Shown here: one piece after another, positions 1 to 8,860 of the stretch
Layout of the letters: the number at the start of each line of letters is the position of its first letter
Position numbering within the stretch: the stretch's first letter is position 1
Assembly (NCBI GenBank): GCA_011390955.1
Contig: JAABRM010000030.1
Coordinates: forward strand, 18,214-82,213
Source: Oscillatoriales cyanobacterium
GTDB lineage: Bacteria; Cyanobacteriota; Cyanobacteriia; Cyanobacteriales; Laspinemataceae
Reading direction: 5' to 3'
Length of the DNA: 64,000 nt
Notes under the pieces: model-generated
What the model was told of the DNA's origin: nothing
Database searches by the model: none
Seen by the model: the letters and a program-made list of their open reading frames with translations, nothing else
Program-made: the position numbers and the translations under genes

Positions 1-737
1 CCCATCATTCCTTGGGCAATGGGATAATGAGTAGCGGCAGCAAATCCAGCGGATCGCGCTAACTCAACTTGCTTTTTGCCAATGGGAAATCGATCTATAC
101 TGGGAAAAATATAAGCATATTCATCATATAATCCGTTGGCTTTGGCCAAAGGTACAACAATATGATCTAAATACCACTGCTGAAACTGACGAGCGATCGC
201 ATTACTGGGGCGATGAAAGTCCAAAATCGCCGCTTTTGCACCGGGTTTGAGCACTCGATGCAACTGGGCTAAACAACGGGGAATATCTTTAACATTGCGT
301 AAACCATAGCCAATGGTGGCACAGTCAAAATATTCGTCAGGAAAAGGTAAATCCAGGGCATCCCCTTCTATCCAGTTAATCACCTCTTGTTTTCCCGGAC
401 GTTGCCGCGCTTGGTTCAGCAATTCTACAGAAAAGTCTACCCCAAATACCTGACCTGTTTTTCCTACTTCTTCCGCGAGAAGCAGAGTTAAATCCCCACT
501 GCCACAGCATAGATCCAAGCAGGTATCTCCGGGACTGACTTCACTCCAGGCAATGGTCATCCGCTTCCAAATCCGATGCTGACCCAGACTCAGCCAGTCA
601 TTGAATCGATCGTAAACTGGGGCGATGCGATTAAATATCTGTTGAATGTCGCTGGCAGAGTTTACCATTTGACTCGATTGACTCGATTTACTTGATTGAC
701 TCGATAAAGATAGAGGACGCTTTGAATCAGTAGACAT
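1..737 (-). CDS. menG: Demethylmenaquinone/phytylnaphthoquinone methyltransferase (3' end cut by window)
   Basis: SAM-dependent methyltransferase of the UbiE/MenG family. In cyanobacteria it carries out the last ring methylation of phylloquinone or menaquinone, at the membrane. Reading down from the ATG at 737, 245 codons stay open to the window edge. The fold is clear: an N-terminal APVYDRFNDWLS segment, SAM motif I DLCCGSGDLT, then GYGLRNV and a PIAQGMM tail. Family members end about ten residues later, so only the last few codons are missing. The first 23 residues are a Ser/Gln/Lys-rich stretch not typical of the family, and a second in-frame ATG at 668 (MVNSASDIQQ) may be the true start. 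Four 11-bp tandem repeats lie just upstream. Function is well supported; the exact start is not. Confidence 0.9.
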   Translation of the reverse strand, partial: MSTDSKRPLSLSSQSSKSSQSSQMVNSASDIQQIFNRIAPVYDRFNDWLSLGQHRIWKRMTIAWSEVSPGDTCLDLCCGSGDLTLLLAEEVGKTGQVFGVDFSVELLNQARQRPGKQEVINWIEGDALDLPFPDEYFDCATIGYGLRNVKDIPRCLAQLHRVLKPGAKAAILDFHRPSNAIARQFQQWYLDHIVVPLAKANGLYDEYAYIFPSIDRFPIGKKQVELARSAGFAAATHYPIAQGMM

Positions 738-762
738 TGGTAAAATAAGAATAATTCAGGTG

Positions 763-806
763 GCCGAAAAATTGCCGAAAAATTGCCGAAAAATTGCCGA
801 AAAATT
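763..806. repeat. Four perfect 11-bp tandem repeats upstream of menG
   Basis: The unit GCCGAAAAATT occurs four times without a mismatch at 763-773, 774-784, 785-795 and 796-806. The array sits 26 bp before the menG start codon, in its leader or promoter, and about 24 bp past the stop of the neighbouring regulator gene. Copy number of such arrays can vary by slippage, so it could influence menG expression; that is inference. Confidence 0.85.
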
Positions 807-829
807 ATAGATAATCCATCAGATCGGGC

Positions 830-1780
830 TTAAGGATGATAGCGGACACAGGTCAGGGTGACACCCACTTGCCTAGCGCACAAATGGATGGTAGAAACTT
901 CATCTTCTCGGAGGGTAAAGGGTTGCTTCCACTGAAGAGATAAAACTGCTAGAAGTTCATCCCGGTAAGTAATTGGCATGACTAAATGGGCTTGAGTTCC
1001 AGACTTTTGGTAATTTTCGTGCTCCGCAAGGTTGCTATCTTTTTCTACATTAACGGATCCTTGTAAGGTTTTGTTGGCGATCGCAGCGACAGTTAACGGG
1101 TCATGTTCTAACCAGTTTTCCTCATTACCTCCCGTAGAGAAAACTCCTGGGGTGGGGATTAAATGATTATTTTCCACGAGTTGCAAAATACAAACATCGG
1201 CGGCAAAATTTTCCCCAAAAGCTACGGCGATCGGTTTCAAACAATCCTCTAAAGAATTCGCCTTTTGAGATAAATTCAAAATAATTGATAGAAGTTTGGT
1301 TTGCGCCTCAGCCCGCCGCAATTCTTCCGTGCGATCTTTGAGCACTTTATAAGTTTCTGCGGCCCGATGCACCACGTTTTTCAGTTCATTCGGATCCCAC
1401 GGTTTCGTAATATATTTATAAACCTGACCGGAGTTAATCGCATCTACCAGGTCTTCAATGTCCGTAAACCCTGTCAGAATAATGCGGACTGTATTGGGAA
1501 AATCAGGCACCGTTCTACTCAAGAACTCCGTTCCCTTCATTTCCGGCATTCTTTGGTCAGAAATAATTACGGCGACTTCACCCTCTTCGCGCAATAATTC
1601 TAAAGCGCGGGTGCCACTTTCGGCTTTGAGTACCTGATAGTCCCGTCGGAAAGTGCGGTAGAGTAGATCCAGGTTATCTGGTTCGTCATCGACTACCAGC
1701 ATTTTGGCTTTGTTACGTCGTTGTAGGCTTTTCAACTGAGTAATAATATTTTCTAGCTCTGGAATTGAGTTATTCATCAT
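830..1780 (-). CDS. Response regulator with receiver and GAF-like domains
   Basis: Receiver protein without a DNA-binding output domain, so probably a signalling intermediate. The receiver begins with MLVVDDEPDNLDLLYRTFR. It carries the phospho-acceptor Asp in IISDQRMPEMKG, the Thr of ILTGFTD and the Lys of YITKPW. A short coiled linker (TEELRRAEAQTK) leads to a GAF-like region with PITYRDELLAVLSLQW. The frame is open up to an ATG at 1921, but the extra 47 residues look unlike receiver leaders, so I place the start at the ATG pair 1780/1777 (MMNNSIPELENI). It is monocistronic between menG and a Rieske gene on the same strand. No partner kinase is adjacent. The domain call is firm; the signal and output are unknown. 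Confidence 0.8.
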   Translation of the reverse strand: MMNNSIPELENIITQLKSLQRRNKAKMLVVDDEPDNLDLLYRTFRRDYQVLKAESGTRALELLREEGEVAVIISDQRMPEMKGTEFLSRTVPDFPNTVRIILTGFTDIEDLVDAINSGQVYKYITKPWDPNELKNVVHRAAETYKVLKDRTEELRRAEAQTKLLSIILNLSQKANSLEDCLKPIAVAFGENFAADVCILQLVENNHLIPTPGVFSTGGNEENWLEHDPLTVAAIANKTLQGSVNVEKDSNLAEHENYQKSGTQAHLVMPITYRDELLAVLSLQWKQPFTLREDEVSTIHLCARQVGVTLTCVRYHP

Positions 1781-2202
1781 ACAATTAACTATTAACTCAC
1801 GAATCTTTGGGTTTGGGCAATCTATCAGGTAAAAATCAGCATCGTTTTCATGCCAAATCCGGTTCTCCCGTAGGGGCAAGCAAGCGATCGCCCCCACGAT
1901 CGTCCCCTTTTTGGTGGACAATAGGATAATTTATTCCCACACCAGGATTATGACTATTACACCATCGATCGACGGTAGACCGCACATTTAGTTATTTCCC
2001 GTGAACCAATCGGTTTTAGGCAAGTTCCCTGGAAACCGCAGTCAGACATGATGCCGCCGATCGCCTTTGTCGGGTGGGAATGCCCACCTTCTCCTCATAT
2101 TCAGGCTGAATTGCCCCTGTTAATTCTATCCCACCAGACTTCACTTCCCAGGACAGAAGTCACCCATTGCGGGTTGACATACAGACTTATGCAGACTCAA
2201 GA

Positions 2203-3543
2203 TTATTTTTTCAAAGCGTGGATATAATCCACAAAGTAAAATTTCGGTTCTAGCCAGAATTTGAGTCCAGCATAAGCCCCCAGACCCAGAAGCGCGGTCA
2301 ATATTAAAGGAAGACCCCAGGGTAGTCGGAGGGTATCTGGCAACAGTGCCACCGTGGAAACGCTGAGGATAAAGTAAACCAGCAAAAAGATTTGCCACCG
2401 TTGCACGGTTTTTAATGCCCCCCGACAACTGCTGCAATGTTGGGTATGTTGATGATAGCGATCGAGTATTTGTTGTCGGTTCTGATTCATTGGCAAAATT
2501 GGCAAAATATCTGGCGGGTTTATGCCTACTTCCGACCAAGGCAATTTACCCTCAGAATATTTATCAAACCAATTGCGAAATTCAATAATTAATTTGTCTG
2601 CGGATGTGGGCATTTTGTAGGCGGTTTTCCAACTTTCTGTGATTAATTTTTGTTGGAATATTCTTTCTTGATAATGGAGCAAAATCATGTCTCCATCTAA
2701 TATTAAGTTGCGATTTTGCAGATGATCCCACCATCGCGGGGTGATGCGGTGTAAGTTTTGGGCAAAATTCCGAGAAAACTGAGCGACTATTCTCGATTTG
2801 CCTGGAGAAACGGGAATACAATAGGTGATTAATCCCATTTGTTTATCCGCACCCAAGGAAATTTGGTATTCTAAACGACAAGGCGGTTGAAAGGTAATTG
2901 TGCTTTTAAATTTTCGGTCAATTTTCGCTTCGATGATTTGGGCATTTGATTGGCTGATGGTGATGGGCAAGGGTTCGGCTTTTTCGCGATCGCCTTGTAC
3001 CCCATGATGAGCAAAAGGCACATGACTGGGGTCGGCTACATTTTCGATCAGCGTCTGCCAATCATATTCTATATCTCGCACGATTGAAGACCACACAAAC
3101 CCTTTTTCCGCATCAAGTTGCGACGATAAAGGCAGCGGGGTTTTAGCGGCTAAATCCTCGGATTTCGGATCTAGCCAAACCCAGAGTAATTCATTCGCTT
3201 CTTGGGTGGGAAATTTGCGGGCACAAAAATTTGTTTTATTTTTACTCACTAAGTCGGGATTTTCCGCTTGGGGAATGCGCTGACAAGTGCCATCAGTGTC
3301 AAATTCCCAGCCATGATAGCTACACATTAAATTCCCGGTTTTCGGTTCGATTCTGCCTTCACTTAAGAGGGCTAAACGATGGGGACATTCATCTAAAAAT
3401 ACTTGATATTTTTTAGATACCGGGGATTGCCAAATCACCAAGGATTTGCCCAAAATCGTGACGGGAGTGGGTCGGTCAGATTCGAGGTCTTCCAGGGGAG
3501 AAATCGGATACCAATTTTGCCAAAAGTTAAATTCAGTTGTCAT
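2203..3543 (-). CDS. Rieske non-heme iron oxygenase, pheophorbide a oxygenase-like, membrane-anchored
   Basis: 446-residue Rieske oxygenase of the PaO/Lls1/Tic55 type. The Rieske [2Fe-2S] ligands are seen as CPHR near residue 53 and CSYHGW near residue 74. The mononuclear iron site follows in NVADPSHVPFAHHG, which supplies the two His and the upstream Asp. Near the C terminus there is a CSSC pair and then two hydrophobic segments (around IFLLVYFILSVSTVALL and LPLILTALLGLGAYAGL). This is the usual PaO-family layout of a redox CxxC and a membrane anchor. Plant relatives open the chlorophyll ring during breakdown; substrates of the cyanobacterial versions are mostly unsettled, so I name the family only. 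The gene stands alone, divergent from the helicase gene that follows. Confidence 0.85.
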   Translation of the reverse strand: MTTEFNFWQNWYPISPLEDLESDRPTPVTILGKSLVIWQSPVSKKYQVFLDECPHRLALLSEGRIEPKTGNLMCSYHGWEFDTDGTCQRIPQAENPDLVSKNKTNFCARKFPTQEANELLWVWLDPKSEDLAAKTPLPLSSQLDAEKGFVWSSIVRDIEYDWQTLIENVADPSHVPFAHHGVQGDREKAEPLPITISQSNAQIIEAKIDRKFKSTITFQPPCRLEYQISLGADKQMGLITYCIPVSPGKSRIVAQFSRNFAQNLHRITPRWWDHLQNRNLILDGDMILLHYQERIFQQKLITESWKTAYKMPTSADKLIIEFRNWFDKYSEGKLPWSEVGINPPDILPILPMNQNRQQILDRYHQHTQHCSSCRGALKTVQRWQIFLLVYFILSVSTVALLPDTLRLPWGLPLILTALLGLGAYAGLKFWLEPKFYFVDYIHALKK

Positions 3544-3751
3544 TGCGGTTATTTTTAGTTTTTCTTAATCATCTAATATACCATAAATTTCCGCAAAAAA
3601 TGCTCGATCTTGACTAATTTAACGAAAAATTAAAAAATAACTTATGATTCCAGGATTACAGAATGATAGAATGTTAGAGAATCGGTTGGGTTGCCAATGG
3701 CACCCAAATTCTGATAATTTGGTTAAATTATTTTTGTAGTTTTGATGACTT

Positions 3752-6700
3752 ATGACTTTAACTTCTGAACAAGAAAAAGCCGCCTATTCTTCGGGTAGTG
3801 TAGGGGTGATTGCCGGTGCGGGTACAGGGAAAACTTATATGCTGGCAGAACGTTATTTTTATCATCTGACTGTTGACGGTTTTTCCCCTTTGGAAATTGT
3901 GGCTTGTACGTTTACGGATAAGGCAGCAGCAGAACTGCGATCGCGCATTCGGGCAACGGTTTCTCAAAGGCTTCCCGATCGCTTTGACTTGTTAGCTGAA
4001 TTGGAGGCTGCCCAAATTAGTACCCTCCACTCTTTAGCCACCCGAATTTGTCAGGAACACCCGGAAGCGGCAGGGGTTCCCGCTGATTTTATCGTGTTGG
4101 ATGAGTTGGAGGGTAAAATTTGGGTAAATGAACAGTTAACTTTGGCTTTGGCAGAGTTACCCGACGATATTTATCAAGATATTACTTATAGTCAATTAGC
4201 GGATATTTTACCCAAGTTAATTGCCGATCCAATTGCGGCTGAACGAGCTTTGAATCGGGCAATTAATCCAGATAGTTTAATTGCCCAAATACAGCAATCC
4301 GCCCTAAGTGAATTGTTGGGCAATTCCCAATGGCAATTGGCAACAGAAACTTTACATCAGTTTACCGGAATTGACGGCGATCGCATAGAATTAGCCCGGA
4401 AAACTGCGCTTCAGGCTGTGAATAGTTTAAAAGAAAATTCTAATCCACAAGCGGCTTTAGAAGAACTAAATAATATTAATTTACGCGGTGGCAGTAATAA
4501 AAAATGGCCTGATGGGGGATTTGCGGAAATTAAAGAGGCGATCGCTAATCTAAAAAAATTGGCAGACAAAGAAATCAAGCGAGGCAGGATTAATCTAGAA
4601 ATTGGCGAATTCGACCATAAATTAACCGCTATTTTGCCCATACTTAAACAGGCATTTATCCAAGTGCGGGAGTTTTTAGCAGCGGCTAAACGAAAAGCCC
4701 GGTTATTAGATTTTGCGGATTTAGAAGTCTATGCCCTAAAAGCCCTAAGTCATCCCGAAGTTACAGAGTATTATGGGCAACGGTGGCAGGCTTTTTTAGT
4801 GGATGAATTCCAAGATACTAACCCCGTCCAAGGAGAATTTCTAGAGTTGCTAACCTCTCAGGCAAAGTTGACTATTGTGGGGGATGCTAAACAGTCAATT
4901 TATGGGTTTCGACGGGCAGATGTGGCGGTGTTTCAAAGCTGGTGCGATCGCATTCAGCATGATTCAGGTAAACAAGGAAAAGGTGGGGAAATTGTGGAAC
5001 TTTCTACCAGTTTTCGCACCCATGAAAGCTTGATTCATCAGATTAATCAAATCTTTGCGCCGCTATTGGGCAATTTGCACCAAAATTTAACGGCTTTTCG
5101 CACAGAAGCCCCTGATGTTAATGATATTAATCCTGATGTTAATACTTATTTAGAGGCTTATACTGTTGCCGCTGGAGAGGTAAATGATATTAACCTTTGC
5201 CGTCAGGTAGAAGGTCGGCATATTGCCCGAACGCTGAAACAAATGTTAGAGCAAAAAATGCCTGTTTATGATAAAAAAACTGGCGGTTTGCGTCCGGTGA
5301 AACCGGGAGATATGGCGATTCTTGCTCGCACTTGGGATCCGTTAGAATTATATGGGGAAACTTTGGCAAGTGAGGGCATTCCCGTGGTGTTGTCCGGGGG
5401 CGGCAATTTGTTAGATACTAGGGAGGCAAAAGATGCTTGGGCTTTATTAAGATTTTTGGCGGATCCTACGGATGATATTGCTTTGGTGGCGGTGCTCCGG
5501 AGTCCGTTTTTTGCTATTAGCGATCGCACCTTATTTACGATTATTAATCATCTGGAAACCGAAGCGGCAAAAAAACTTCCTTGGTGGGAAAAAATTCAGA
5601 TGAAAGCGAAACCGGATTTATTGGAGATGGAACAGAAACCCGGTTTCTTCAAGAAACCGGGTTTCTCTGTCGTAAAAATATTAAAGCAACTTTTAGGCGA
5701 TCGCACCGTAGAACCGCCCACCCGTTTACTGCAAATTGCTGACCGTTTAACCGGATATACAGCAGTAATTAATAACCTCCCAGGGGCAGCCCGTCGGGAA
5801 GCAGACTGGCGAGGATTTATGGAACTTGTGCGACAATTAGAAACGGGAAATAATGATGTATTTAATGTCGTGCGACGGTTGCGACAAATCGCCGCCGCAG
5901 ATGTGAAAATTCCCCGGCTACCTTTGGAGGCAGAAAATGCCGTTGCGTTAATGACAATTCACGCCGCTAAAGGTTTAGAATGGCCTGTGGTGGTGGTGCC
6001 GGATTTAACCAGAGGTAAGCCCAATTATGCGCCATCAGTGTATTTTGACCCCGCGTGGGGAGTGGCAGTTTCTTTGTCTAATGATAAGGGAGAAAAACAA
6101 AAACCAGTCCTCTATGTTTGGCTAGAAAATTTACAGAAAGAACGAGAAAATGCGGAAGCGTTGCGGTTGCTTTATGTGGCTTTTACCCGAAGTCGCGATC
6201 GCCTAATTTTAACCGCAGCTAGTGATAAAGGAAGTTTGTTAGATTTGCTGCGTCCGGGACTGAATGCGGCGAATATTTCTGTAGCAAAAATTCCTTTAAC
6301 TGCCGAGGATTTATTCGCCCCCGAACCGCCATTACCCCCTTTACCAGAAGGGGAACGCCCAGAAATTATCGGTTTTGTGGGTTCGGGTTTATTTGAGTTG
6401 CCGGTGACAGCTTTGAGTGAATATATTCGCTGTCCTAAACGGTTTAAGTTTCGCTATATTGATGGGCACCCAGGGACAGGAGAAGGAATGGCGATCGCCC
6501 AAAAAATTGGCATTTTAGTCCATAAATATTTAGAAAATAACATCAGAAACTCGGAAACTTTATCGCGGTTTGACTCTAGCTTATCCCCGGCACAAATCCA
6601 AGAAGTATTATCCCTGGTACAAGCTTGGGATGAATACCCAGACTATGCCCCCTATCGCCAAGGAAATACCACCAAAGAAACCAAGATTAGTTTAAAAATA

Positions 6701-7063
6701 GATAGCATTACTTTTAATGGGGTGATTGATTTATTAGGGGATGATTTTGTCTTAGATTATAAAACAGACCAAATCATCGAACCGCATCATCACCGCTGCC
6801 AATTATGGGTTTATGCCACAGCAATGGAACGCCCCCAAGCCTATATTGCTTACTTAAGAAAACCCTCGCTTTACACTTATCCCCGTGACTATTTCCAAGC
6901 CGTTGGTGAAGAGGTGAAAAAAATTGTGCAAGAAATTTTACAGGCAAATTATCGATCTCATGCGTGGCCCAGTAATTGTCGCAGTTGTCCTTATGCAGAA
7001 ATCTGTGACGATGCTTATCAAGAAATCGGGGATAAAATGATTGAGGATAACCAACCTTTTTAG
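3752..7063 (+). CDS. UvrD/AddA-like helicase fused to a PD-(D/E)XK nuclease
   Basis: 1103-residue superfamily 1 helicase-nuclease, likely acting in double-strand-break processing. Helicase motifs appear in order: Walker A GAGTGKT (residues 21-27), VDEFQDTN (II), GDAKQSIYGFRRAD (III), TSFRTH (IV), MTIHAAKGLEWPVV (V) and LLYVAFTRSRDRL (VI). The C terminus has a RecB-type nuclease core, DYKTDQ. It also has cysteines at CPKRFKF and CRSCPYAEIC, as in AddB/Cas4-like iron-sulfur nucleases. No addB or recC/recD partner is adjacent. An 11-codon palindromic repeat sits in frame at 5634-5666. The ATG at 3752 is used, with TATG context and no strong Shine-Dalgarno. Helicase-nuclease identity is firm; calling it AddA itself would go too far. 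Confidence 0.88.
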   Translation: MTLTSEQEKAAYSSGSVGVIAGAGTGKTYMLAERYFYHLTVDGFSPLEIVACTFTDKAAAELRSRIRATVSQRLPDRFDLLAELEAAQISTLHSLATRICQEHPEAAGVPADFIVLDELEGKIWVNEQLTLALAELPDDIYQDITYSQLADILPKLIADPIAAERALNRAINPDSLIAQIQQSALSELLGNSQWQLATETLHQFTGIDGDRIELARKTALQAVNSLKENSNPQAALEELNNINLRGGSNKKWPDGGFAEIKEAIANLKKLADKEIKRGRINLEIGEFDHKLTAILPILKQAFIQVREFLAAAKRKARLLDFADLEVYALKALSHPEVTEYYGQRWQAFLVDEFQDTNPVQGEFLELLTSQAKLTIVGDAKQSIYGFRRADVAVFQSWCDRIQHDSGKQGKGGEIVELSTSFRTHESLIHQINQIFAPLLGNLHQNLTAFRTEAPDVNDINPDVNTYLEAYTVAAGEVNDINLCRQVEGRHIARTLKQMLEQKMPVYDKKTGGLRPVKPGDMAILARTWDPLELYGETLASEGIPVVLSGGGNLLDTREAKDAWALLRFLADPTDDIALVAVLRSPFFAISDRTLFTIINHLETEAAKKLPWWEKIQMKAKPDLLEMEQKPGFFKKPGFSVVKILKQLLGDRTVEPPTRLLQIADRLTGYTAVINNLPGAARREADWRGFMELVRQLETGNNDVFNVVRRLRQIAAADVKIPRLPLEAENAVALMTIHAAKGLEWPVVVVPDLTRGKPNYAPSVYFDPAWGVAVSLSNDKGEKQKPVLYVWLENLQKERENAEALRLLYVAFTRSRDRLILTAASDKGSLLDLLRPGLNAANISVAKIPLTAEDLFAPEPPLPPLPEGERPEIIGFVGSGLFELPVTALSEYIRCPKRFKFRYIDGHPGTGEGMAIAQKIGILVHKYLENNIRNSETLSRFDSSLSPAQIQEVLSLVQAWDEYPDYAPYRQGNTTKETKISLKIDSITFNGVIDLLGDDFVLDYKTDQIIEPHHHRCQLWVYATAMERPQAYIAYLRKPSLYTYPRDYFQAVGEEVKKIVQEILQANYRSHAWPSNCRSCPYAEICDDAYQEIGDKMIEDNQPF
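5634..5666. repeat. 33-bp palindromic dispersed repeat lying in frame inside the helicase gene
   Basis: Two perfect 16-bp arms (5634-5649 and 5651-5666) surround one base. The length is 33 nt, exactly 11 codons, encoding KPGFFKKPGF plus flank. The same 16-1-16 design recurs outside genes at 48789-48821, and related arms recur at 45956-46021 and 55182-55247. It therefore looks like a mobile palindrome that landed in phase and was tolerated. Confidence 0.85.
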
Positions 7064-7124
7064 GCTATATTTTCGGCTATATGGCCGCGATCGCTGGATG
7101 ATTTTCTTACTTTATATTTTGATT

Positions 7125-7164
7125 TTATCCCAAATCCCCTAATTGATTAGCGGATTTGGGATAA
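7125..7164. terminator. Possible bidirectional terminator hairpin between convergent genes
   Basis: A perfect 13-bp inverted repeat (7125-7137 with 7152-7164, 14-nt loop) sits between the convergent helicase and BchE-like genes. There is no clean T-run on either side, so a classical Rho-independent terminator is not certain. Confidence 0.4.
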
Positions 7165-7174
7165 CGAATAATCA

Positions 7175-8773
7175 TTACAGACAACAAGCGGAAGAGTCGG
7201 TACTGGAAGAACTAGGGTTAGTTTTCCCGGCAGGAGTGCCCGCAAAATCCGTATCTGCCGCGAGTTCGGGATGTTCTTGTTTCCGTTGGGCGATTTCTTC
7301 TCTGGTGTAAATCTTGGATCGATCGAACCCTAAATCAATCTCGGTATGTAAGCCTTTTTGTTTGACGCGCCCTAGGTTATAAAAGCGCTTATTTAAGGTG
7401 GATTTGGCAAAGGCTTTTAAGCAGCCCAACATATATTTCCGCTTAAAGCTATCTTTGATTAACCAATATTCAAAAGTTTTCCGCATATAGAAACGAGCAT
7501 AATTACGCAGTACCCCTTTGAGTACGTCTTCCCGTTCCATGTTGTTGGGTTTAATAATTGGCGTGACAAAGTTATATTGAGAATAGTCCCGCACTTCCAC
7601 GCGATCGCCGATTTCTTGGAATAATTCAGAAAATGGCCAAGGGGTAAATATATTCCAATTCACCATATCTGGTTGCCATTTTAGCGCCATTTTATAGGTT
7701 TCTTCAATGGTTTCCGGGGTTTCATTTTCTAAGCCCATAATAAATTGGGCTTCGGCGACAATGCCATTTTCTTTCAGCAATTGAATCGCCCGGTGATTAT
7801 CTTCAATGGTGGTTTGTTTGCGAAATACATTCAGATTTAATTGGGCGGCTGCTTCGGTGCCCAGGGAAACATGAACTAATCCCGCTTTGCGGTAGAGGGG
7901 CAGTAAATCCGCATCCCGTAAAATATCCGTGACGCGAGTATTAATTCCCCAGTGAACTCCTAAGTTGCGATCGACTAATTCCTCACATAAGGCGATAAAC
8001 TGTTTTCGATTAATCGTCGGTTCTTCGTCCGCTAAAATAAAGAAACCTATTCCATGTTCTTTCACCAGAGTTTCGATTTCATTCACAAACAATTTGGGAG
8101 TGCGGACGCGGTAGTTGCGCCAAAATTTCCACTGGGAACAAAACCGGCAAGTGAACGGGCAACCTCTAGCGTAGTTGGGCACCGCTACTCGCACATTTAA
8201 GGGAATATAAATATATTTATCCCATTCTAATAAACTCCAATCCGGTGTTAATGTATCCAGGTTAGCGATCGGATCTTGGGCAGGAGTGGCAACAATTTGG
8301 CCATTTTCTAAAAAGGCAATTCCTTTAATTTGGTGGCGATCGCTCATATCCGTTCCCTCGGCGATCGCTCTCATCAAATTCACCGTAATTTCTTCCCCTT
8401 CACCCCGAATAATATAATCCACCCAAGGGGCTTCCGTAAGCACTTCAGCATACATATAAGTCGGGTGGATTCCCCCCATAATCGTCTTTGCTTGGGGGCA
8501 AACTTCTCTCACCATCTTCAGGGTTTTCTGCGATTGATAAATCATCGGCGTAATTGCCGTTGCCAAAACCACATCCGGCTGATTTTTGGCAATAATTTCC
8601 CTTAAAATATCATCAGGAATATTATTTGTCATGGCGTCTACGAAGCGAATATTCGTAAACCCTGCGGTTTTCAACGCCCCTCCCACATAAGGCACCCAAC
8701 TCGGCGGCCAATTTCCGGCAATTTCCGCCCCACCAGAGTGATAATTGGGTTGAATCATCATTATTTTCATCAT
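7175..8773 (-). CDS. bchE: BchE-like B12-binding radical SAM protein (anaerobic Mg-protoporphyrin monomethyl ester cyclase family)
   Basis: Radical SAM enzyme with an N-terminal cobalamin-binding-like domain (IQPNYHSGGAE, GGIHPTYMYAEVL) and a 4Fe-4S motif CPFTCRFC at the head of the radical SAM core. Family members form the isocyclic ring of chlorophyll precursors without O2. The frame extends to an ATG at 8827. The start at 8773/8770 fits better, because AGGA lies about 9 nt upstream and the N terminus KIMMIQPNY matches the family. It ends with a Ser-rich tail finishing in ACCL. It lies downstream of hemN and heme oxygenase on the same strand, which supports a low-oxygen tetrapyrrole role. 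The family includes relatives of unknown function, so the precise reaction is inferred. Confidence 0.75.
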   Translation of the reverse strand: MMKIMMIQPNYHSGGAEIAGNWPPSWVPYVGGALKTAGFTNIRFVDAMTNNIPDDILREIIAKNQPDVVLATAITPMIYQSQKTLKMVREVCPQAKTIMGGIHPTYMYAEVLTEAPWVDYIIRGEGEEITVNLMRAIAEGTDMSDRHQIKGIAFLENGQIVATPAQDPIANLDTLTPDWSLLEWDKYIYIPLNVRVAVPNYARGCPFTCRFCSQWKFWRNYRVRTPKLFVNEIETLVKEHGIGFFILADEEPTINRKQFIALCEELVDRNLGVHWGINTRVTDILRDADLLPLYRKAGLVHVSLGTEAAAQLNLNVFRKQTTIEDNHRAIQLLKENGIVAEAQFIMGLENETPETIEETYKMALKWQPDMVNWNIFTPWPFSELFQEIGDRVEVRDYSQYNFVTPIIKPNNMEREDVLKGVLRNYARFYMRKTFEYWLIKDSFKRKYMLGCLKAFAKSTLNKRFYNLGRVKQKGLHTEIDLGFDRSKIYTREEIAQRKQEHPELAADTDFAGTPAGKTNPSSSSTDSSACCL

Positions 8774-8860
8774 ATTTTTATCCTGAGAAAAATCAGCAGA
8801 TTTACCACAAAGAAACAAAAGACACAAAGGCAGTCCTTTATGTCTTTTGTGGTTAGTTTT

